A stretch of 64,000 nt of DNA from Scenedesmus sp. ARA3 (GCA_004335835.1 RWJK01000306.1:1-64000); one strand, 5' to 3'. Shown: positions 1 through 11,847, numbered from the stretch's first letter. Numbers and translations are program-made. Notes: generated by a model not told the origin, from the sequence alone.

Positions 1-1200
1 TACGGGGCGCGGTTGCCGATGCCGATGACAAGGTATGGCTTACAAGAAGACTATTATTATTACCACACACTTCTTCCCGTTCAACAGCATTCCAAATCAG
101 CTTGGCTCAAAGGCACAGCCTGCTGCTCAAAACGTGTCTGGCACAGGCACTGCTGTAATTCATATGATATCTGAAAATCCAAGACATTGGTGCAACACAG
201 CTCAACATGATGCGGTGTATATGTGACAAGGACGATATGTAGAAACGTCACACAGGCAGGCGTTCTCAGAACGTCACACAGGCAGGCGTTCTCAGAATCT
301 CTAGGCTAGAGAATCTCAGACACTTGACATGCACACATGCGTTCGACTGCGGCAAGCAGCGCCGAGCACTCTGTCACGGCAGAGCACTGGGAGCGCTGCA
401 CAGCAGCAGCAAGCGCCGCACATAGCCCTGATTGGGATCTCAAAAGAGCGCTGGCCACTTCACTGTAACACCAGCTGTCCACACCACATAAAAGCAGTAT
501 TTTTTGAAGCTCTATCACCGGACATGTCATCAAAACACAAATGGCATCCAACCGTGCCAACGGGGTGCACAGGAGCAAGCGCCGTGCAGAAGAGCGCTGA
601 CCCATCAATTGTGACACCAGCTGTCCAACACGGAAAAGCAGTACTCTTGAAACTAAAGTTGCCCAATCGTGTACTCGCGACACAAATGGCATCAAACTGC
701 GCCAATGCTTTTGGGAGAGGCCGCATGAACACACTGCCGTGGCAGCACCAACTCACTGGCCACACGCCACTCCACATAGATGCAATGACACTGCAAGACT
801 TTAGAACGTCATGCACCAGGAAGCTAGTTAGCAGTTTCTGAACACTGTCCAGGGATCTCACATCATCGCAGCATTGGTAAACCCCGCCACATATCACAGA
901 CCTGCGCAAAGCTGCGTAACAAGCTGCTGGTAGTGCTGTGCACTGATCACAGACACGTGTAGCCTCCTTTCCCTCATCAGAAACGTGTATTTTCTGCAGT
1001 TATTGGACATTGCAAGAAACCCTGGCGCCATGCACGCGTCAAAACAAAAGCTCATGGTGACACCTCATCATGCAGCAGCACACTCGGTGCGCAGCAGCAT
1101 GCTCCCCTGCTCCTCGCGGTTGGATTGGTAGCCTCATATGCGGGGAGCCTCCTCTGTGCTGTCAGCAGCACTGCTGCATGCCTGTTGTGATGATAATGGA
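1..1200. other. intergenic, no gene recognised
   Basis: I see no convincing coding sequence here. The open frames between 306 and 909 overlap on both strands and lack family similarity. They lie in a degenerate direct repeat: a block near 408-480 recurs near 574-630 and the similarity continues to about 700, sharing the phrase ACACCAGCTGTCC. The part next to 1201 is the 3' flank of the minus-strand ligand-binding-protein gene. Confidence 0.5.
244..295. repeat. 26-bp tandem duplication
   Basis: Two perfect head-to-tail copies of a 26-base unit beginning AACGTCACACAGG lie at 244-269 and 270-295. No coding role is visible. Confidence 0.9.
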
Positions 1201-2952
1201 TCAGGCAGAAGGCAGGGCCAGGAAGCCTCCCACCACTGGCTGGAGTGCCTTGTAGGTCACGCTCTGGTACGAGGTATTGTCAGGGATCAGATCGCCGGTC
1301 GCATCAAACTTCACGTTGCCGGAGACGCCTGCAGGCAAGCAGCAAAAGGGAGTGTGTCAAGTGCCGTGCTGGTGTTTACGAAGATCAGCAAAGGTTGCTG
1401 CTGGTCTGCCCTGCGCAAGCTACAACGCCAGCCAGCTATAGGTTGCCAGCCGTACTGCCAGCTAGCAGTCAATGCTGCCAACAGCTGCATGTCAGGCGCA
1501 TGCCCACAGCCTCTTGTACGCATTGTGTCTTTGCTGTAAAGGAAGCTATAGCCTGCCACTCGCCTGTAAAAGCCACCTTCAGGGGGGAAGCATTGCTGGC
1601 GATCGCAACCGGCTTCCCGCCTTTTGCATCCGCCAAGTACCCCTGCACCAGCACTGTCGCCGCATCAAACGCGTGGGCTGCATGCCCCGCATACGGCTCC
1701 TTTGTAGCCTTAGCGTAGCGGTCCTTGAAGGCAGCAGTGCCCTGGTTGTACGCACTGACGGTGAGCTTGTCCAGCAGAGTGGTCTTGCCGAAGCCTGCCA
1801 CAAGGCCTGGCAGGGTGGGGCTGTACTGGGCATCGCCAGCATAGAGCTCCGGGGAAAAGCCTGGGATAGCAGCGCCCGCAGCCAGAAACTGCGCGACCCT
1901 GCACACACACACGCATGCAGGGTGCACGTGGCAGCAACACAGCAACAGGCAGTCAAGGACAAGGAGCAAGAGCAACACAAGCATGTGACAGCGAGCAATG
2001 CTGAGACTGCCACGAAACTTTGAAGTCAGGGTGTGCATGCAAGTGTAATGGCACTCATGCAAGTGTGATGGCACTCATGCAAGTGTGATGGCACTCATGC
2101 AAGTGTGATGGCACTCATGCAGGTGTTATGGCACTCATGCAAGTGTGCTGGCACTCATGCAAGTGTTGCAGCACTCATGCAAGTGTGATGGCACTCATGC
2201 AAGTGTGATGGCACGCATGCAAGTGTGTTGGCACTTATGCAAGTGTTATGGCACTCATGCACAGTGCAGTGGCAAGGGCAGGACGTGCTGCTGACAGGCC
2301 TGCTGCCACAGCTGCCGTCCCTTCTGCTGGCTGAACATCTGGCTGGCTGGCTGAACTGGTTCTTTTGCCGTCACAGCGGCATGGTTACAGCAGCAGCAGC
2401 AGCAGCAGCAGCGATAGCAGCAGCAGCAGCAGCAGCAGCACTCACCAGGTGTCGTTGTTCATGGAAATCACCACCTTCGTCACGCCCGACTTGGCCATGT
2501 CCTGCGCTGCCTGCACTGCATTCGTTGGCGTCGTTACAATGGTGGTCTTCACGGTGCCTCCCAGCTTTTTGTAGGCAGCAGTGAAGCCGTCTGCCAGCCC
2601 CTGGCCGTATGCATTTGGCTCCACAACAACGCCAACAGGCTTCAGGCCGCTGGCCTTCACCAAGTTGGCCAGGACCCGGCTCTGGAACCTGTCTGGGGGC
2701 GAGAGCTGCGGGGTGTGGACAGCAGCAAGGAGAGCAGTGCAGTTAGGTCCAGCAAGTTGCGGTTGCGGAGTCAGCAGCGCACAAATATCCAGCATGTATT
2801 CTAGTGCTGCTCAACAGCAGCAGCAGCAGAATGCAGCAGCAGAAGCAGCAGCAGTAGAAGCAGCAACAGCAGCAGCAGCAGCAGACGCAGCAGCAGCAGC
2901 AGCAGCAGCAGAATGCATCAGCATGCAATGCGTGCGCAGCCGCACAGCTACG

Positions 2953-2992
<40 letters not shown>

Positions 2993-3517
2993 TGCAGCAG
3001 CATGCAATGCGTGCGCATCTGTACGGCTATGGGCAGCAGCAGCAGCAGCGCAGCCGGCACCCACCCTGAAGAAGTTGTCTCCTGCGATTGTGAGCTTGTC
3101 GGACGTGGAGGTGGGGCTGATGAGCAGGATGGGTGCCAGCACATCCTTGGCAGCCAGAGATGCCTTGCTGCAGATTTCACCGATCACACCAACCACGCCG
3201 CGCGTCTTAAGGATGGCAGCGCCAGCCTTTGCACTGTCTGCCTCGCACTGGGTGTCCACGCAGGTGAGCACAAAGTTGTAGCCCTTGTTTGCTGCAGCCA
3301 GATCAGTCAGGGCCAGCTTGATGCCCTCACGCGCTGCCACTCCCTTGGCGGCGTACGCGTTGGAGCCCGAGAAAGGCAGCATGCAGCCGATCTTGATGGT
3401 GGTTTTGGCTCCGGGGTTGTTGATCGTGAAGTCGGGGATGGTCTTCGGGGTTTCGCTGACAGCCACAGCGGCAGATGCTGCCACCAGGCACAGTAGCAGA
3501 GCAGTAGAGTACGCCAT
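1201..3517 (-). CDS. secreted LivJ-type (periplasmic-binding-fold) ligand-binding protein
   Basis: Four exons on the minus strand: 3517-3065, 2705-2446, 1898-1564, 1328-1201, with phases that close to 391 residues. The start MAYST opens a hydrophobic signal peptide (about residues 1-20). The mature part has the type I periplasmic-binding-protein fold of branched-chain amino-acid receptors: IGCMLPFSGSNAYAAKG near residue 43, GVVGVIGEICS in the first lobe, ILLISPTSTS, DRFQSR, GVVVEPNAYGQGLADGF, and a C-terminal GVSGNVKFDATGD block. There is no kinase, channel or membrane domain after it, so it is probably a soluble extracellular or vacuolar binding protein; the ligand is unknown. The last intron has a GC donor (ACAG/GCGAGT), forced by the reading frame and by conservation of TGVSG. 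An acceptor-like TGCAG just upstream of the ATG hints at a 5'UTR intron. The introns prove it is not bacterial contamination. Confidence 0.85.
2041..2260. repeat. 20-bp minisatellite, 11 copies
   Basis: Eleven copies of a 20-base unit (consensus AAGTGTGATGGCACTCATGC) in exact 20-base register without indels, with a few substitutions; a partial copy precedes it at 2031. It lies inside intron 2 of the ligand-binding-protein gene. Confidence 0.95.
2811..2992. repeat. CAG-rich tracts in intron 1 of the ligand-binding-protein gene
   Basis: Interrupted CAG arrays with a repeated spacer (ATGCGTGCGCA...GCAGCAG occurs near 2926 and 3008, so the arrays are duplicated). Read on the coding (minus) strand they are CTG runs. 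A further CAG tract lies at 2388-2440 just inside intron 2. Confidence 0.9.
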
Positions 3518-4132
3518 GTCGTAGGGCTCGTTGCGGGCAACAGCACCTGCAGCAAAATATAAACAACAAGGTGAAAAACAGGTTGAAGTGGGCTGGAGAC
3601 TGCGAAGCGACCCCCTTCGCCGCGTCTGGCCGAGATCCGATTCCACACTGCAACGACAGCACATTGTCGCATGTTCGACTTGTTGGCTACGACCGCCAGC
3701 AAACAGAGTTATGCTGGTTGTAATGTATTGTTCACGCAGCTGAGCAAAGCCATACAGCGGCATGCCAGTTTCGACCACTGTCGCAACGCACCTGGGAGCA
3801 CTCGGACAGGCACTACGCCGAACAAGAAGCTTTTGGAGGTTTTCTAATGATGTCGGTGAGGTGTGCTTGCCCGCGATCAACTTTTTGGCAGAGTTCGCAC
3901 CTTCTTAACACCCCTTCGCACTAAGCCCACGTGTTGTCACCCGTGAGTCACCCGATCTTAGACAGTTCCAGGCAGCCAGACAGGAACAAATCTGTAATTA
4001 TTGGCGTACGTCATGCATGGTGTTACAAGATGCCGATGTACCACAGCAGCAGGGGCGGCTCTTCAGCCAGCCTACTGCACACCCCTTGCTGGGCCCCTGT
4101 TGCCCTGCTGCTGCTGCTGCTGCTGCTGCTGC
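3518..4132. other. intergenic (5' flank of the LivJ-type gene, 3' flank of the PEBP gene)
   Basis: No gene seen. The part above 3518 should hold the promoter and perhaps a 5'UTR exon of the LivJ-type gene. The part just below 4133 is the 3' flank of the PEBP gene and contains a TGTAA motif on the minus strand. Confidence 0.45.
4023..4027 (-). promoter_or_regulatory. candidate TGTAA polyadenylation signal
   Basis: TGTAA on the minus strand, 106 bases beyond the PEBP stop codon. TGTAA is the usual chlorophyte poly(A) signal; as a five-base motif it could be chance. Confidence 0.35.
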
Positions 4133-6801
4133 TCAGGCATCTCCGTGCTTCACTTTGAAGTACACACCAGCCACAGGGTCTCCCCAGCCCATATCCTTTG
4201 CAAACTGCAGGATGCAGCAGATCAATCAGCAGGAGCAATGGCAGCAGCAGCGCATGCAGCAGCGGGTGTCAAACTCTGACCAAAGTCGCAGTCGCAGGGG
4301 CAGCACAATGCAGCATGAAGAGGCGCAACTCGCCAAGGAGCCACCGTCAGCAGCCCAAGCAAAGAGCCCATCCATAGTGTCACCAGCACCGGCACTCATG
4401 CCCTAAGCACCTGCTTGTGGAGTTTGAGTGCACATGTACGCTCCGACGCGCCCAGCACTGCTACAATTCGTTTTGTCGCATGAAAAACCGTCTCAACCCC
4501 ACAATGCACCACCTGATTGGCAAAGTTGTGCCAGGCTGCCAGCCTTTTGCAGCCGCACCTGCTTGGTCTGGAAGTTGGCGCGCTTGGTGGGTGGCGTGAT
4601 GCTCTGGAAGCTGGGCTGCTGGAACAGCAGCAGCACGTAACGGTGCTGCCCCTTGCCGGGCTCAGGGCCAGAGTAGCCCACTGCACAGCAGCAGCAGCAG
4701 CAGCAGCAGCAGCGGCGGCGGCGGCGGCGGCGGCAGCAGCAGCCACAGCGGTTGTAACAAATGTGCGGCAGTGGAGCAAGGACATCTGCAGCTGGCAAGG
4801 CAAAGCGTTCTGTGTGCCACCTTGGTTTGATATGCTGCTGTGGCTCGCTTGCAGAAGCAACTGCGGCGTCGCAAGGGAACACAGCTGATCGGGATTTGCC
4901 ACCGCACTGTGTTGGACACGTACCTGTGAAGTCTCCTGAGTCAAAATCGTTCTTCTTGATGTTGTTGACCATCCTGCAGCAGCCCACTAAGGGGCAGCAT
5001 CACAGCACCAAGCACAGGATCAGCAGCAGCAGCAGCAGAAGCAGCACCAGCAGCTGCACGGCGTGCCCCGTCGGACGTGACAGTGTGTGCAACCCACCGT
5101 CCTGATGCGCAACATGGCACATAGAGGCAGCATGCTGCTAAAGCTTGCTGTGTACTGCAAGCCTTGAAAAGCTCAAATTTGAAAACCACCCAATGCATGC
5201 AGCACATGGACTGCTGAATGCATAGCCTGATTCATGGTGCCTGTGCCAGCTGATATTGCAGTGCTGCTGCTGCTCGAACAGCTTCCCATCAATGCGGGTC
5301 CCTGTTGTCAAGGCAGCTGGCGCACCCACCAGATCAGTACGTCCCTGTAGCAGCAGACCAGGACCGGATAGCAGCAGGCGTGCAGCATATCAGGCAAGCA
5401 AGCACTCTCATGCCCAGCCTCTTGCAGCTGTCAGCTGCTCCACCAGCAGCAAACGCAGATGCACCGTGCGGCCAGTGTACTTCAAAGCGCAGCCTGCAGT
5501 GCTTGCATGATGCTGGCCGCTGGGTTGTGCTCTGGCTGCACCCTCAGCTTCATGCTGCCAGTCCCACCAAAACATGCATCACAGCCCTACTGTACTCGAG
5601 CTTGTGTCGCGACGGCATGTCAGCAGTGCACTGTTTGGACCATGTGAAGCAGATGGACGAGGTGGCTGCGTATCTTGCTGGTAACCCTGCTATTGCTGTC
5701 ACTGCAACAGCAGCGTTCACTGGTAACGATGCCATGCTGAACCTTGCTTCAGACCGGTCCTGCTTACTTGTACTCGGGCTTGTGTGGTGAGGGCATGTCA
5801 GGATCCAGCATGAGCAGGCTGTAGATGCCGCCGGGGCTGCACTGCGTGATCTCAATCTTGGGCTCGTTGCCAATGTCACTGATGCTCAGCACGTCACCAG
5901 GCATCACCATCTTTTCGCCAAACACAGCCTGGCAGTGACAGCAGCAGCAGCAGCAGGAGCAGCAGCAGCAGGAGTGGACGTGATGCAGTAATGCGGGTGC
6001 ATTGTCAGCGCTTGCAGAGCATGCTGCAGTCTGCTGTGCATTGAGCGCGCTATCTAGTTGGCCACTACTAGCTTGCATGCACTCTGCAGGCATGCCTATG
6101 CCTGGAACCTTCTCATGTGACGGCAATCGGCATGTGTTCCTGCCCGCCCCACACCTTGAAGGCAGCCTTGTCGCTGCAGGCATCCACCACATCAGGCACA
6201 ACCTTCTCCCTGGCCAAGATTACTGCAGCCAGCAGCAGCAGCAGCAGCAGGCATGCGAATGCAGGGGGTGATCACTCATGGCATGCATGCCACTGCACGC
6301 TGCAGCATAGGTCAGATCATGTGGACTGCCGTGCCTGCATGATCAGCCCACTCGGAGCGCCAGGAGCCTTTGGGCAGGGAGCCTTCTGGTCCAGTATTGC
6401 TGGCAGGTGTGCAGTTGTGCATTTACCATCTGTAAAACTGCCTTTCCGCATGTGCAGTTTTCCGCCCAAGGCTCCGCCCAGGGCCACCAGGCCTGGCATG
6501 CAGGTCCGAGTGCAGCGCTGGGAACTGTGCTCTAGCAAGCCTCTTCAACAGCGAAGTAAGCTTTGGAGCAAGTTCAAGTGGTGAAGAGGTCGAGGAAGTT
6601 AGGGTAGAACAAGCTATAAAGGCATTCTGAGCCGCAGGGCAAACCTGCGCTGTGCAGCAGCTCTGACAGCTCACAGCTGCTGTTGTTTGCCCATGTGCAT
6701 TGCGCTAGCCCAGGCTGCTGCGCACCTGTGGTGTCGGAGATCAGGTCAGGATAGTCGCTAATAGCTGATTCCGTGTCTGCCCGGAAGCCCTCGCTCTTCA
6801 T
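4133..6801 (-). CDS. phosphatidylethanolamine-binding protein (PEBP/FT/TFL1 family)
   Basis: Exons on the minus strand: 6801-6726, 6222-6155, 5928-5768, 4973-4924, 4680-4559, 4204-4133; all phases agree and give 182 residues. Diagnostic PEBP blocks are VVPDVVD, VMPGDVLSISDIGNEP, LLMLDPDMPSPHKPEY, GYSGPEPGKGQHRYV (the GxHR pocket motif) and a C-terminal DPVAGVYFKVKHGDA. PEBPs are small cytosolic anion/phospholipid-binding regulators of signalling; in land plants relatives are FT, TFL1 and MFT. No signal peptide is seen. The usual REWLHW segment expected between residues encoded by exons 3 and 4 is absent from this model. Because joining 5768 to 4973 is already in phase, either a 15-18 base microexon in the 4974-5767 intron was missed or the segment is truly lost. 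Confidence 0.88.
5591..5623 (-). repeat. degenerate copy of PEBP exon 3 end inside the following intron
   Basis: A 33-base stretch resembles 5769-5801 (the exon 3 tail coding DMPSPHKPEY) with a handful of substitutions; translated it reads DMPSRHKLEY. It lies in the intron immediately downstream in transcription and carries a weakened 5' splice site (AGTAGG instead of AAGTAAGC). Confidence 0.75.
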
Positions 6802-7801
6802 GGCTGCAGGTTAGCTGTGATGAGCTTGATGTCGGAGCTGCGTGTAGCAGTGCTCAAATGTCTGGTCTCAGCTCTGCTGTTGCAGGTTTGCTACTGGTGA
6901 GAATAAGCATAATAAACTAACATCAAGTTGATTGATGGGTGCTGCATCACCAGCTCGGCGCGATCTGCACCCGTGATCGTAAACCTTGGTGCTTGTAAAC
7001 TCGGCACGTGAGCGCCCACTGGCTCAATGCAGGCAACCGAAGTATATACAGAAGTATGAAATGGAAAAATACCTCATAAAGATGTCGCAAATGCCAGCTT
7101 TAAACGCATTGCTTGCACCACATGTGCTGCTTTACAAGTGCAGTACGTGCAGCAGCGGGCTGTCAATGTCACTTGGTGACACCAACTCCATCTCTGATGC
7201 CACTCTGTGACACCTTCCTACAAACTGCTCGACAGCTCCCATCACCGTACAAGGACAAGCCACCACAAAAAACCATCATTATCAGCAGCCTGCAGCCAAG
7301 CATGCCTGGATTGACCAAGCGCAAACAGCACGCACTGTGCTAAGCAGCATACGCTGTGACCATCACCTGCAGTGCTGCATGAACCAGCAGTGCTGCGTTC
7401 AGGGACGTACCGCACTCTGCCTTCATCCTAGCCAGACGATAGGCAGGCACCAACCAAAGAATAGCAATGCACCTGCTTGCATTTCCACCGATGATGCACA
7501 GCGCTCACTGTGCAAGATTATAAAGGGTATGCCGCTCATGCCAAGCAGCTTCACTCAAGAGCTGTGGCTGTGAGTGCGCAAGAGACTGTCTGCAGTGCAA
7601 AGTACACATGCTGAATCCAAGAAATGATTAGACCGTTTTTCAATCTGTCGTCACATCAAACCTGATTTGCACTACATCAGCACATGCGGTCACCAGGGGT
7701 AGCATTTGCATAGCTGAGCCCTACCATATCCAAACAGCCTGGTTGCATATGCTTGCACATACGATTGATGCAAGCTTGCGCCACAAAGCATGCGCAATGC
7801 A
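6802..7801. other. intergenic, no gene recognised
   Basis: Flanks the PEBP start (6801) and the Hint-gene stop (7802), both on the minus strand. No open frame here shows family similarity. The AT-richer stretch 6890-7090 immediately upstream of PEBP is the likely promoter side. Confidence 0.4.
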
Positions 7802-8148
7802 TCATGCGGCTGTGGTGACGCGCGCAGCAGCACCCACAGCAGCAGCAAGCCTACCGCTAGGAGCAGTCGCAGCCTGCATCGCGGCGAATATCACATTGTC
7901 AAGCAGCGCCAGAGGGCCCTTGCCCAATGCGCGGTAGGCAGCACGCAGCGGCATCTGCACAGTGTGGTGTGCCTGAGCAAATGCATGCTGTGCGGCCACT
8001 GCGTGCTTGTGGGGCAGCAGCTGCAGCAGCTGCGCCTCACCCGGCCATGCGGTGTGTGTTGATGCCGCGAAGCCATCCACCACGATTAAGCCTGACAGGG
8101 TCCAGGGGCTGTACATGCCTTGCTCGATGCTGGCCGTCACCTGCAGGC

Positions 8149-8186
<38 letters not shown>

Positions 8187-10069
8187 GCAGGACAAGATGG
8201 GTGAGGCAAAGTGCTGCAGAGAAGCTTCAAATGTGAATGGTAGGAGGCGCGGAGGCGCATAAGGTATCCTCATCGCCACACACGTCACCTTCCTTAACTT
8301 ACGCGGGTGTTAGGTGTGAACACACCACGCGTAGCTCATTCATACATTCATTCATCGACATGTGCCAGAGAAGCATGCAGGCAGTCATGCCAGCAAAGGA
8401 GCAGGTGCAAGAATTCCCAACTGCTGCTGCCAGTGGCTGACGTGGGTTCCGGCTTGTGGCCGACGCAAGACTCTCAAGGCAACACTAAGGTGCCACACAG
8501 ACACACGGCAGGGACAGCGTCAAGCTGCCATCAAGAACACAGCAGCAGCAAGCACTGACAGCTGCAGAAAGCAAGTGTCCTGTTCCTCTGCAGTGCTTGA
8601 GCTCAACAACAGGCAGCGAATGCACTACGGCATTGCCCATTCGTCATCGTCATGTTACTGCAAACGTGTCAAGCCAGCGGCTTTGCACCCTGCGTGGAGT
8701 GCGGCTGTGGCAGCAGCTGCTGCTTACCTCATCCACACGGGCCAGCTCAGCCGCCTGGCCCTGCAGCAGCCACACCAGATCACCAGCAGCCACCTCGCGC
8801 GCATGCTTCAGGCACTGCTGCTGCTGCTGGCCAGCCCCGCCGCAGGCAATGGGGACGTAGTGCATGGGCGACAGCGTCAGCACCTTGCTGCTGGCTTCTG
8901 CCGCGACAGGCGTAGCACGAATGCTCAGGTAGGCTGCTGCTGCGCTTGCATCTCTGTGTGGCATCAGGTACACGTCATCAAACACGGCCTGGCCTGTCGA
9001 GGCATCAACCGCCAGCACCTTGTCACCCACCGCCAGCTGCGCGATACGCTTGGGCCCCTCAGGCGTGATCACGCCAGCCGAAGCGGGGAAGCAAGAGCCG
9101 TCGTTCGGCCCTTGCGACAGCATCGTGTCGTCGTTGTCCAGCAGGGCCTTGTTGACGGTGCATGTGACGGAGATCGCGTCGGACGTGGCGTTGTTGATCT
9201 TGGGTGCGTTGTCTTTGTCGAAGTGCCATTGGATGTTTGGCACGTCAAAGGGCGCAGCGGGTTTGCAGCTATCGGGGTCGCCTTTGGTTGAGCAAGTCTT
9301 GCCGTCGAAGTAGTTGTAGCCGGTTTTGCTGTACAGCACGTATGAGCAGCGGAGCTTGTCTTTGAGGCTGCTGAGCTGCTGTGGCAGCTGGAATGCTGCA
9401 GTGGCATCAGCGGCGTCGAGATTGTTGTCTGCAATCAGGGGGCTGAACCGCGCTAGATTGCGGGCCTGGGTCGGGCTGAAAGCTGCGCTTGCTTTTGTGA
9501 ACCTGCAGGTGAAGCTGTTGGTGGTGACCCGGGTGGCTGCCGGTGATGTCGCGACAATGGCACCTGCAGACATGCAGCAGACACGGGTAGGATCACAAGC
9601 AGCGACAGTGCATCTGCACACTGGGCAGATGAGGCTCAGCTGCCTGACTGCATGTAGACTGCTCACGCACAGCACTGCTGATGCATTGAAGCTGTGCAGC
9701 ACATGACAACATGTTACGCAAATCGCTTGCAGCAGCTGCAGACATCGTACATCAGCACCCACCTGCGCTATACAACTCTCCAAGGTCGAAGTCCACCTTT
9801 GTGATGGTGCTCATCAGGAGGCAACCGATGCCTGGTGCAAAGCCCACTGTGTAGTAGTCGACGCTGTCGATGGTATCCTGGGCTGGTTTGGCTCCAGCTG
9901 TCGCAATGCCAACAGCCGTGGCTGCTTTGGAAACAACCTCTTTCTTGAGCTCCTGTGCCACACAGCTGGCCACCTTGCTGTAGAAGCTCCGGCTCGGAGT
10001 GCCTTGGGCAGTAGCAGCAGCAGCAGCGGCTGCCAAGAGCGCGACCAGCAGCGCACTGCACGACGACAT
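7802..10069 (-). CDS. secreted protein with a Hedgehog-type Hint (Hog) autoprocessing domain
   Basis: Three exons on the minus strand: 10069-9763, 9563-8728, 8140-7802, 493 residues. Residues 1-22 form a signal peptide ([17 protein letters not shown]). Residues 23-258 are a cysteine-bearing domain I do not recognise. The Hint module starts at Cys260 in the motif DGSCFP, followed by ITPEGPKRIAQLAVGDKVLA, FDDVYLMPHRD (Asp307) and LTLSPMHYV (Ser334, His337 at the TxxH position), then VAAGDLVWLL and, from exon 3, GMYSPWTLSGLIVVDGFAAS. This order is that of Hedgehog C-terminal domains, which cleave before the Cys. The Thr of TxxH is Ser, and the Cys of Hedgehog's C-terminal ASCY motif is Thr409, so cleavage by an N-S shift is plausible but a Hedgehog-like second nucleophile is missing. 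Both introns are canonical; the second acceptor follows a CTG run. Confidence 0.85.
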
Positions 10070-11802
10070 GGCTGCTCACTTGGCGCCTGAAGAGCTGTAA
10101 AACGTATTACAAGAAAAGTAGGCAGCAGGAAGCACAGCACACCAGCGACAGCGGACACAGTCAACTTTCACCAAAATCGCTTGTTGGTTGACCAGTGACG
10201 TGCAGAAGCATGCTGATCTCAGCAACCAGCGCATAAAGAACCAAACCCTATTTCTTGTTATAGGCGTGCTGGAGCAAGCTACAAGCGGCAATGCCATCGC
10301 GCAGAGCGAGTGGCTGCACCTCCCGCTGCACCGAAACTGCCGCGACACGCATCACCTATTTCCCACTTGCCCTGCAGCAACCACACTTGATGTCGACGGT
10401 ATCATTGTGGCAGCATGCGACTTGCGCAGCACAACCTCACCTGAAGTGCAGTCTTGCAAGAAGTGGGGCGTCCAACAGCACGGAGTCAGAACAACACCTG
10501 AAGCGCTGAGAAGCAAAGTATATGCCCAAGTATCGACGCTGTGATCAAGTATACACAGGTCGCCGCGTGTTTGGCAAAGCTGGTGCTGTCGTAGGAGGTT
10601 CATGCGATGTTCCCATTGGCCTCTGAACAGCAACTGCACAGTGTTCGTTCAACTTCATGTATTGTTTGTAAAGCTTTGGTTGATGCGTACATGTGACATC
10701 TGCACTGCTGTTGCTGGTTCAACAGGGATGCGGTCCGCTGCAGATCGTAATTTATCCGTCCATCACGTGCTGCGGCGTGCAGCTGGTGCAATATAACAGA
10801 TTTCATTCATAAAACCCCATCGAAACGCTTTCGGGGAGAAGGTGTAAGCGCGTAATTATCAGGACTCTGCAGCAGCGTGATGTGGGATGTGCACGTGGAT
10901 GCGGTCAAATGAGTTGCAGTAGATCATATTGCAGTGAGGCATAACGCAACATAATGCGTACTTTATATCATTAGAGATGTGACCGAGCTGTAGGATGCAA
11001 GGGCTGAATGGGAGTGGAGCCCGGTTCTGCCCCAGAAAGGTCCATGGCTGCCAGCCATCCGGGATGGTGCCCCCCCCCTCTGGGGCCCCAGACACCATCG
11101 CTTGACCTAACATGATCATGCTTCGGGCCTTGTGACTCCAATGCCACCTTAACTTTACAGGTAATCGAAAACTTACATAACTATAGTCGGCAGGATATTT
11201 AATTTTTCTGAGGGAAGGGCCCCAAGGACCGGGCAAAGGGCATCAACCGGGAGTTCCCGTCAAGCTAAAGGCATCTATAGATGTCCTGCCAGGACCATGG
11301 TCTCCACCGAGCTTGCCAGGCCCCCCAATGCATCGCAGCGCCATGCTACTGCTGCTGCTGCTGCTGCTGCTGTGTCACTGAACTCCTTGGCTCCTGAGCT
11401 GGCAGCTGCAGAGCATATGCCGCGCAGTGACAAGTGGCGGCTGACCCCAGCGCTGCACACGTGCTGCTGCCTGCCGCTGCGCATGCTGTCCCAGCAGCAG
11501 CTCCTACTTCAACGCTGACGCCGCACACAGCTGCTATGCCACATCTATTGCTGTTGTGGGCTCAGCGCACCTATACCGGCTGGTCACCGCTACTCTGCTG
11601 CTGCTGCCGCTGCCGCTGCTCTACTCAAGTACAGTAGTGAGCATGTGGCTCACTGCCGCCGCCACCGCTGCTGCTGCTGCTCTACGCAGCTACAAACACC
11701 ACTTGACTCCATGTTAACAGCATCACGTAAGCCAATCTTCCTGCTGCTGCTGCTGTACTCAAGCAGAGCAGCAGCCAGGTGGCTAACTGCGGCCGACACG
11801 GC

Positions 11803-11835
<33 letters not shown>

Positions 11836-11847
11836 AGAGATGGTGGA
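10070..11847. other. intergenic with CTG/CAG-rich stretches
   Basis: Upstream of 10069 lies the promoter side of the Hint gene. CTG tracts occur at 11348-11375 and 11803-11835. An open frame at 10859-11236 (minus) has unusual non-repetitive composition but no recognisable family or splice partners, so it is not called. Confidence 0.4.

Noticed and set aside
2811..3000. Possible CRISPR-like array from the repeated CAG blocks with spacers
   Set aside because: The genome is eukaryotic and the blocks are simple CAG microsatellites with a duplicated spacer, not fixed-length repeats with unique spacers.
1201..3517. Bacterial contamination explaining the LivJ-type gene
   Set aside because: The gene is split by three introns with matched phases and flanked by algal genes on the same strand.
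8362..9291. 309-codon plus-strand open frame opposite the Hint gene
   Set aside because: It is the antisense shadow of exon 2 of the Hint gene, which has clear family motifs and good splice sites; the plus frame has none.
10859..11236. 125-codon minus-strand open frame of non-repetitive composition
   Set aside because: No recognisable family, no ATG-supported context or splice partners; left as an uncalled frame.
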